Below, piece by piece: positions 1 through 5,565 of a DNA stretch of 6,984 nt. Position 1 is the stretch's first letter; each line of letters begins with the position of its first letter. Under the pieces are notes generated by a model, which saw only the letters and a program-made list of their open reading frames with translations, searched no databases and was not told the DNA's origin. The DNA is from Bacillota bacterium (GTDB taxonomy: Bacteria; Bacillota_C; Negativicutes; CTSoil-072), in assembly GCA_017861495.1 (NCBI GenBank), contig JAGFXW010000131.1:1-6984 (forward strand). The letters are read 5' to 3'. A program made the position numbers and the translations under genes.

Positions 1-1547
1 GCAACCCCCGCCACGCGCATGAGAATGTTAACACCGGCCCGTATGGCCCCCTTGGCCAATTGAAGCTGGCGGATGTCTTGCTGTGTTAACGTAATCTGCC
101 CTCCGCTATTCGATTTATCCGCTGCGACCAGGATAATTTCTTTTTTTCGGCCGTTTTTGGTGATTCTCCCGGCAAGTTTTGGGTTTGCAATCTCTTCCGG
201 ATCAACGATCTTGCCGGAAGCCTCGACCATACCCGCCTTCACCAATTCACTGACGGCATCAATCAAACCGGATCCGCAAATTCCCCTGGGGGGCTGATCG
301 CCGATCGTATGAAAAACAAGGTCCTCCGCCAAATGAACGGTATCAATCGCCCCGTTAAACGCCTGCATTCCCCATTGGATATTGGCGCCTTCAAAGGCCG
401 GCCCTGCCGCAGTAGAACAAGCATAACGCCCGGTTGGAGTGGATAAGACAATCTCCCCGTTGGTTCCTAAATCCAACAGCAGCTGGCACTTTTTCCGGTC
501 GCCTATCCCTTCTGCCGCAAGAATCGCTCCTACCGTATCGGAGCCGACAAAACCCCCTATCCCGGGCATAAATACAATTTTCCCATGGGAATTCATATTG
601 GTTATTGGGAAATCAACGGCATTTGCTGTCAGCGCATCGGTCGTAACCGGAGAAAACGGCAGCAAAGACAAACTCCGGCAGGCCAGTCCCAAAAACAAAT
701 GCTGCATCGTCGTATTGCCTACCAATACACTCTGATAGATATGCCTGCTGGAAATTCCGGCCGTCCTGGCCAATTCGCCGATCAGTTCATCAATCGTTTG
801 AATGATTTTTGTCTGCAACTTCCCTAATCCGGTTTTATTTTCCACCGTATAATGGATGCGGGAAATCACATCGGCGCCCGCCATGCACTGTGGATTTTGC
901 CGGGAAGCTGCTGCCAGCTGAACCCCTGTGGTTAAATCCAGGAGATAACAAACCACGGTGGTTGTGCCAATATCCACGGCAATGCCATACGCGCCGCTCC
1001 GGCCTGTGTCTTGTGCCAAATCAATCAATTCATCATCATATAACGTACACACGACCCGCTGGTTCCCTTGGATATTCCTTGCTATTTCCTGTAACAAATT
1101 GAATCCAATCGGCACCTCGCCAAGTTCCTGTTTGATCACGTCAACCAGGCTGTTGCCCTTTTGCAGCGTCGGCGTTCCTAAACGCGCGGTCTTTTGGCGG
1201 ATGATAGGCTGCAGCGGATAAACGGCATGCGGTTTCAGGTCTTTTTTTGCCGTATTCTCGCAAAACCCGTCTACTATTGTGATTTGCGCGCTGCCGGCAA
1301 CAAGAGTCTGACAGGCTAGCCGGACCCCTTTTGCCACTTCATCCTCCGACAGGCTCGCCTGTTCGGCCGGAGTGATTGGGTTCGCCGGGCCGGAAAGCAA
1401 AATTTTGCATTTTCCGCACCGGCCGTTTCCGCCGCAGGGCGCGTACGCAGTCAGGTTATGATCGTTCAATAGTTCGAGCATACTGCTATTTTCCGGAGCC
1501 TTGAGCACAATTTCCGTATCGTTTTTATGGACAAAAATTTCAACCAT
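1..1547 (-). CDS. Corrinoid activation protein, RACo-like (2Fe-2S ferredoxin + ASKHA ATPase), 3' end missing
   Basis: Reductive activator that returns inactive Co(II) corrinoid protein to Co(I), driven by ATP; cytoplasmic. The frame is open from ATG at 1547 to the left edge, giving 515 residues without a stop. Residues 1-90 form a plant-type 2Fe-2S domain with Cys38, Cys44, Cys47 and Cys79 in the C-X5-C-X2-C...C pattern. The ASKHA nucleotide-binding fold starts at AVDIGTTTV (190-198), with DLGTNGE at 359-365 and GICGSGLID at 422-430. RACo-family (DUF4445) proteins usually continue for roughly another 90-120 residues, including a conserved AGAFG-type segment, so the C-terminus is cut by the window, not by mutation. 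A G-rich site (1555-1560) lies 7 bases before the ATG. It is separated from the UroD-Trx gene by a 148-base structured spacer, but orientation and function place it in the same cluster. The N-terminal 2Fe-2S domain distinguishes it from archaeal RamA, which has C-terminal 4Fe-4S clusters. Confidence in the family is high; its carrier partner is inferred from position. Confidence 0.93.
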   Translation of the reverse strand, partial: MVEIFVHKNDTEIVLKAPENSSMLELLNDHNLTAYAPCGGNGRCGKCKILLSGPANPITPAEQASLSEDEVAKGVRLACQTLVAGSAQITIVDGFCENTAKKDLKPHAVYPLQPIIRQKTARLGTPTLQKGNSLVDVIKQELGEVPIGFNLLQEIARNIQGNQRVVCTLYDDELIDLAQDTGRSGAYGIAVDIGTTTVVCYLLDLTTGVQLAAASRQNPQCMAGADVISRIHYTVENKTGLGKLQTKIIQTIDELIGELARTAGISSRHIYQSVLVGNTTMQHLFLGLACRSLSLLPFSPVTTDALTANAVDFPITNMNSHGKIVFMPGIGGFVGSDTVGAILAAEGIGDRKKCQLLLDLGTNGEIVLSTPTGRYACSTAAGPAFEGANIQWGMQAFNGAIDTVHLAEDLVFHTIGDQPPRGICGSGLIDAVSELVKAGMVEASGKIVDPEEIANPKLAGRITKNGRKKEIILVAADKSNSGGQITLTQQDIRQLQLAKGAIRAGVNILMRVAGV

Positions 1548-1624
1548 TCTTACGCCCCCCGTCAGTAAACATCCCCTAAACCGTCCCGAAAACAAGCCGA
1601 TTTTCGCGCTGCCGGATGAAAGTG

Positions 1625-1675
1625 GGCAATGCAGGTTATCCCGACCGATTGCGACCGGAAACAACCCGCATTGCC
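1625..1675 (-). repeat. 13-bp inverted repeat (RNA hairpin) in the spacer before the activator gene
   Basis: Arms at 1625-1637 and 1663-1675 pair over 13 positions with a 25-base loop. The only non-Watson-Crick position (1633 with 1667) becomes a U-G wobble in the minus-strand transcript, so the RNA from this operon forms an unbroken stem while the opposite transcript would carry an A-C mismatch. No U-run follows the stem, so it is not a standard intrinsic terminator. It could be an RNA-processing or stabilising hairpin, or an attenuator setting activator levels below those of the upstream genes. The structure is read from sequence; the function is inferred. Confidence 0.6.
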
Positions 1676-1695
1676 ATTGGCTTTCCACCGAACAA

Positions 1696-3048
1696 TCAGC
1701 CGATCCGTTTTTCAATCGCTGATGTCAGTTCGTTCTCGGAAGGAATGATATTATCAAATACAACTTCGTTATTAATCAAGATGGCCGGCAGGTTTTTTAC
1801 GCCCAATTTTGCCATTCTTTTGATGCCGGCCCGTGTTTTCACCAAGCTTTCCCGCCACGTTAGGCGGCTGCCGTAGACTGGTTCGATCTTGCGGACCGCT
1901 TCACACATATATTGGCACGGCGGGCAGCCTTCCGAATCCAAGGTGACAATTTCGATAAACACTTCCCCCGGCTTGATTTCTACATCTTCCAGTTCCGGCT
2001 CATTTTCCTCCTGGAATTGTCCTTCCGATTCGAGGATATCCAACGAGGAAAAGGTTCCGTTAATGTAGTTAGAAACCGCCACCAAATTGTTTACCGGCGT
2101 TTCGAATGGGATATCGCAGCCTGGCGAAAGAATGTAGCCTACGCCTTGGCCGATTTCCACTTCGCGCCGCGCCTCTTCAATGTTCTCAACCGGCGAACCA
2201 AACAACATCACGGTGGTCAGCGGCAGGTTCCCGCCATATGCGACTCGATATTTACTGGCAATTTCTTTCGCATACGCCAATTTCACATTTTCATCAAAGG
2301 CAATGCCATCCGTTTCCGTTTGGCACATCAACTCAATGTTTTTCGTGGCATCGCCGCAACAAAAACTGGTTACTTTCAGGCCCAGCGACTTAACATACCG
2401 GTTTAAATCGGTTGTGTACGGCAAAACAAAACGTTTGAAAGAGCGGGGGGAGATTTGCGAGGTCATCGGGTCGACTACTGCAATCACATCCACGCCGGCT
2501 TCCGCATACATTCTGGATAAATCTTTGCCGACCAGCGTACAAAATTCAATTAATTTTTCAATCTCTTCCGGTTCTTCGATCATTTCGGTAAAGATATCCG
2601 TTCCTTTTAAATGGAGGGCCAGGGTAAACGGTCCGCAAATCAATCCATAGACTGCGACTTTTTCGCCGATAGCGGCGACAATTTTCCGCGCCGCATCCAA
2701 AGCAATCGGATAACGCCCGTCTGTTTCGGCCGGCAATTGTAATTCCGAGAGTTTTTTGCTGTCCAGGATGTGCGTTTTTACGGCCGGCGGATTTTTCTTC
2801 GCCCACTTCACCTCACAGCCTAGCGCTTCTGCCTCCATCTGGATGTCAAACACAACCGGCAGGCCGTCAGGCTGGTACAATTCATACGCCTTCATGATTC
2901 CGTTGAAAATGTGATCGGCGCTCTGCAAATACTCATCGGCAGCCAAACCAATTAAATTTGCCGTTTGGACTCCGGCGTACGGCACCCAGGGAGTCCGGTC
3001 CGTCGGTTGAAAGTTTAATGCCGCTAATACTCGTTCCTTGCCATTCAT
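1696..3048 (-). CDS. UroD-family (MtaA/CmuA-like) methyltransferase fused to a thioredoxin-like domain
   Basis: 450 residues, against about 340 for ordinary members. Residues 1-335 form the UroD-fold barrel used by corrinoid methyltransferases such as MtaA, MtbA and CmuA: the N-terminus has the KERVLAAL...DRTPW pattern, ISPRSFKRFVLPY lies at 199-211, and PGCDIPFETPVNN at 309-321. In MtaA zinc is held by His-X-Cys plus a distant Cys. The matching region here reads SFCCG (228-232), with Cys231 and Cys311 aligned but Phe229 in the His position. An acidic linker (341-360) leads to a thioredoxin-like domain with CPPC at 375-378, a further Cys382, and NLPA (419-422) in the cis-proline position. It starts 13 bases after the corrinoid gene; AAAGGGGA at 3056-3063 lies 7 bases before the ATG. 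Expected role: methyl transfer from the methyl-corrinoid protein to an acceptor, or from a second substrate to the carrier. The acceptor is unknown, and the thioredoxin part may supply or protect thiols. True heme-pathway HemE is unlikely given the neighbours and Cys311. Confidence 0.9.
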   Translation of the reverse strand: MNGKERVLAALNFQPTDRTPWVPYAGVQTANLIGLAADEYLQSADHIFNGIMKAYELYQPDGLPVVFDIQMEAEALGCEVKWAKKNPPAVKTHILDSKKLSELQLPAETDGRYPIALDAARKIVAAIGEKVAVYGLICGPFTLALHLKGTDIFTEMIEEPEEIEKLIEFCTLVGKDLSRMYAEAGVDVIAVVDPMTSQISPRSFKRFVLPYTTDLNRYVKSLGLKVTSFCCGDATKNIELMCQTETDGIAFDENVKLAYAKEIASKYRVAYGGNLPLTTVMLFGSPVENIEEARREVEIGQGVGYILSPGCDIPFETPVNNLVAVSNYINGTFSSLDILESEGQFQEENEPELEDVEIKPGEVFIEIVTLDSEGCPPCQYMCEAVRKIEPVYGSRLTWRESLVKTRAGIKRMAKLGVKNLPAILINNEVVFDNIIPSENELTSAIEKRIG

Positions 3049-3061
3049 AATCGATTCCCCT

Positions 3062-3685
3062 TTAACAAAATTGATTGGCTAACTCTACTGCATAAACGGC
3101 ATCGGCCGCATAATACGCGCCAATTTCTTCGGCAAACCGGTCGGTCACCGGCGCCCCGCCGGCAATGATCTTGACCTGATCAAACACTTCCGCTTCTTTC
3201 AGCGCCGCAACAACATCCTTCATATTCATCATCGACGTCGTCAACAGCGCGGCCAAGCCGACGATCTTCGGCTGATGTTCTTTGACCGCCTCGACAATTT
3301 TGTCGGCGGAAACATCGACCCCCAAATGAACAATTTCATATCCGGCTCCCGCCAACATCATACCAACCAGCTTGATGCCGATATCGTGCAAGTCCCCTTC
3401 CACGGTTGCCAATAAAATTTTCCCTTTGCTTTCATTGTCCCCTTCTTTTAATAACGGGGAAATGACTTCCATGCCGGCATGCATCGCCTTTGCAGCCATC
3501 AGCACTTCCGGGACAAACAGTTCTCCCTCCTGAAACAGGACGCCGACCTCATTCATCCCGGCCAACAGGCCTTCCGTCAAAATTTGTTTGCCGGTACAGC
3601 CTTCGTCAATCGCCTGCTGTGCCAGTTCCTTTACTTTTTTTACTTGCCCGTCCAATAAGCTTTGCGCTATTTTTTTCAAAACCAT
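3062..3685 (-). CDS. Corrinoid (cobalamin-binding) methyl carrier protein, MttC/MtqC-like
   Basis: Cytoplasmic carrier that holds the corrinoid cofactor and shuttles the methyl group between the two methyltransferases. Its 207 residues match the usual length of MttC/MtbC/MtqC proteins. Residues 1-85 are the helical cap domain of the methionine synthase B12-binding type. Residues 88-207 form the Rossmann-like B12 domain. The cofactor motif DLHDIG is at 98-103, with His100 as the lower axial cobalt ligand. LTTSM (148-152) and AGGAPV (175-180) are the other conserved cofactor-contact segments. A strong AGGAGG site (3694-3699) lies 8 bases before the ATG, the best ribosome binding site in the window, which suits a carrier needed in abundance. 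The UroD-Trx gene follows after 13 bases. The last residue is a Cys; I attach no function to it. All key residues are intact and I see no sign of decay. Confidence 0.96.
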   Translation of the reverse strand: MVLKKIAQSLLDGQVKKVKELAQQAIDEGCTGKQILTEGLLAGMNEVGVLFQEGELFVPEVLMAAKAMHAGMEVISPLLKEGDNESKGKILLATVEGDLHDIGIKLVGMMLAGAGYEIVHLGVDVSADKIVEAVKEHQPKIVGLAALLTTSMMNMKDVVAALKEAEVFDQVKIIAGGAPVTDRFAEEIGAYYAADAVYAVELANQFC

Positions 3686-3751
3686 ACTGTTTCCCTCCTA
3701 AATATCAACTGTCTTTTTTCTGTATCGATCCGTAACCGATCCCATGTTGAA

Positions 3752-3767
3752 AATGCCTGCCGGCATT
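3752..3767 (-). repeat. Short hairpin over the symporter stop codon
   Basis: Six-base arms at 3752-3757 and 3762-3767 with a four-base loop. In the minus-strand RNA the stem ends in UU and is followed by two more U and then C. The stem includes two bases of the symporter's TAA. The U-run is too short for a confident terminator, but it could slow transcription or shield the mRNA end between the membrane genes and the highly translated corrinoid gene. The remaining bases of this gap show no clear promoter. Confidence 0.35.
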
Positions 3768-5289
3768 ACGCGTAGTATTGTTCTTCCGCTTTCGCCAAAG
3801 CGCCATAAAACTCATTCAGCACTTTTTCGTCTGTTTTCTCGGTTGCATAACTAACGGCAATCATCAAGACTGCGGAAACTGCCATGCCAAACGTTCCGTA
3901 CCAGCTGTCGCCGGCATGGAAGACAAAGTAAGTGGCCAAAACAGTCGCCACACCTACGACGGAAGAGACAATGGCAGCTGCTTTCGTAGCCCTTCGCCAA
4001 TACAATGCGGCAACCAGAACCGGGAACAACGGCATGACAACGGCAATCGCAAACATGATCAACGTCCAGATCAATTCAGGCGGATTCAACGCGAGCCACA
4101 ATGAGGCCAAGCCGAGACAAACAACCGCCAGGCGGGCCATAATCATATGCATTTTGGGGTTCACGTCCAAATGCAGCAGCCGGGTTAAAATATCTTCCGA
4201 GATGATCGACCCGGCCACCAACAGATGCGAAGTGGCAGCTGAAAGGCCTTTGGCCAGCGCACCCAATACAAAGATCCCCATTAAGACGGCCGCAAATTGC
4301 ATCGCTTGCGGCGAAATAATTTTTTCAATCAACAACGGGATTACGAGTTCCGTTTCGCCGCCTTTTAAGCCAGGAACCAAGGCAATCGCCGCAAAACCGA
4401 TCACCATCGTGCCGGTCCAGACAATAATCTGCAAGAATGGCTGGAACATCATCAGCTTCCGTTGCGCAGCCAGGTTTTTACCAAAATAGCCGGCGCGAAT
4501 GAATACATCCGGCAGCATGATTGTCCAGCCAATCGCACAAGCGAGCGGATAGCCAAACCGGGCTGAATACGGAACCCATTCCGCCGGTCCGGGATAGGAG
4601 AACCAGTTGTTGTTATTTTGCCAAACAACCGAAATGGAATGAAGAATATCGCCTGAGAAACCGTAATAGAGAGCGCTGAAACCGATCGTCCATAAAGCAG
4701 CCATAAAAATCCAGGCTTGGACCGTTGCCGCCCAGGCAATCGATTTCACACCGCCGAACGGCATAAACAACAAGGCGGTGATCCCAACAAATATCACTGC
4801 GCTGCTTTGCGGAATTGCTCCGCCGCTGGCAATTTCCGCCGCCTTGCCGCAGGCCATATAAATCGCGGCCGCGTAAGGCAGCGATACACTGAAAAACACA
4901 ACTGCCAAAAACAATCTCAGCATTGGACTGCGAAAGCGGTCATCGTAAATATCCGCCGGAGTGCTGTACTGCCGCTGCGTATTGAGCAGCCACACCTTAT
5001 TCATGACAAAATACGTCAAAACCGGGAACAACGGCATATAACTTAGTTCAGACATAAAATAGCCAAATCCGCCGCGATAATATCCGCCGGGACCGGAGAA
5101 GAACACCCAGGTGCTCATCAAGGCCGCAATATAGGTCATACATAAAACAAACCAGTTGATCGTATTGCCGGCCGTATAAAAGTGGCGGGCTGAGGCGTTT
5201 TTTTCTTTCCACCAGATATAAATCCCAAAACCAATCAACGCCCCCATATAGAGGATATAAATAGACCATGTAGTTGTTACTGATAACAC
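3766..5289 (-). CDS. Sodium:solute symporter (SSS family)
   Basis: Integral membrane transporter of the LeuT-fold SSS family, which takes up a small solute with Na+ (or sometimes H+). Its 507 residues match the family, and about 13 hydrophobic segments can be seen (first at about 7-27, last at about 466-482). The TM1-region motif ends in FSGPGG (64-69). The characteristic TM8 segment LSAATSHLLVAGSIISEDI lies at 349-367. Translation starts at GTG 5289, immediately after the TAA of the preceding gene; AAGGTGG (5297-5303) inside that gene is 7 bases upstream, and the first in-frame ATG (Met15) would cut into TM1. This points to translational coupling with the small membrane protein. The substrate is most likely the methylated compound used by the MttB homologue, such as a betaine; this is inferred from context, because SSS substrates range from proline and pantothenate to choline and sugars. 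Ala351 stands where PutP has Thr341 of its sodium site. Confidence 0.93.
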   Translation of the reverse strand: MLSVTTTWSIYILYMGALIGFGIYIWWKEKNASARHFYTAGNTINWFVLCMTYIAALMSTWVFFSGPGGYYRGGFGYFMSELSYMPLFPVLTYFVMNKVWLLNTQRQYSTPADIYDDRFRSPMLRLFLAVVFFSVSLPYAAAIYMACGKAAEIASGGAIPQSSAVIFVGITALLFMPFGGVKSIAWAATVQAWIFMAALWTIGFSALYYGFSGDILHSISVVWQNNNNWFSYPGPAEWVPYSARFGYPLACAIGWTIMLPDVFIRAGYFGKNLAAQRKLMMFQPFLQIIVWTGTMVIGFAAIALVPGLKGGETELVIPLLIEKIISPQAMQFAAVLMGIFVLGALAKGLSAATSHLLVAGSIISEDILTRLLHLDVNPKMHMIMARLAVVCLGLASLWLALNPPELIWTLIMFAIAVVMPLFPVLVAALYWRRATKAAAIVSSVVGVATVLATYFVFHAGDSWYGTFGMAVSAVLMIAVSYATEKTDEKVLNEFYGALAKAEEQYYA

Positions 5290-5565
5290 TTAAACCCCAC
5301 CTTTCGCAATCATTTTTTCTTGCAGGGGTTCGGCTTCCCCGGAACCGTCTTTTACCGGCTTCAATTTTCGCTGCCGGTTTAATACAACCATGCCGCCATA
5401 CGAAATGATCCAAAGGGGAATAATGGTCAAGGCGCCGTGCCAAATCGCCGCGCCTGAGTCGCCATAAGCCGGCAACCCGGGGATATTGTACAACGCATAA
5501 AATAGAACAACCAAACCTAACCACCATTTTTCTGTCTTTTTATAAGCAGGTTCTTTCACCATCAT
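5290..5565 (-). CDS. Small two-TM membrane protein, probable symporter partner subunit
   Basis: 91 residues with two hydrophobic segments (about 14-32 and 42-61), a short polar N-terminus and a charged C-terminal tail of about 30 residues. The segments contain the NIPGLPAYG loop (27-35). It resembles in layout the small proteins encoded directly before many SSS transporters (YhdT/DUF997 with PanF, DUF3311 and DUF4212 types); I cannot assign it to one of these by eye, although the W..G...P.W pattern is closest to DUF3311. Its stop is immediately followed by the symporter's GTG, and its own start overlaps the stop of the methyltransferase gene, so all three are probably translationally coupled. 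Two start codons are consecutive: ATG 5565 has only 2 bases after AAGGAG, whereas ATG 5562 has 5, so the 90-residue form is more likely. Likely role: assembly, stability or gating of the symporter; not proven by sequence. Confidence 0.8.
   Translation of the reverse strand: MMVKEPAYKKTEKWWLGLVVLFYALYNIPGLPAYGDSGAAIWHGALTIIPLWIISYGGMVVLNRQRKLKPVKDGSGEAEPLQEKMIAKGGV

Noticed and set aside
1..1547. Possibility that the activator gene is a pseudogene because no stop is seen
   Set aside because: The frame is intact with all key motifs up to the window edge; the missing end is explained by the cut.
1625..1675. Intrinsic transcription terminator
   Set aside because: The stem is good, but the bases following it in the transcript are not a U-run and the loop of 25 bases is long for a terminator.
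1912..2406. Plus-strand open frame of 164 codons inside the UroD-Trx gene
   Set aside because: It is antisense to a clear protein family match, has no recognisable domain and no good ribosome binding site; it is a by-product of the opposite strand's coding pattern.
1696..3048. Heme-pathway uroporphyrinogen decarboxylase (HemE)
   Set aside because: The conserved GCDIP Cys, the neighbouring corrinoid genes and the thioredoxin fusion fit the methyltransferase branch of the fold instead.
3932..4489. Plus-strand open frame of 185 codons inside the symporter gene
   Set aside because: Antisense to well-conserved membrane segments, with low-complexity translation and no family signal.
5048..5527. 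Minus-strand open frame of 159 codons across the small membrane protein and symporter start
   Set aside because: Overlaps both real genes in another frame; the translation lacks any coherent domain, while the two real frames show membrane segments and proper junctions.
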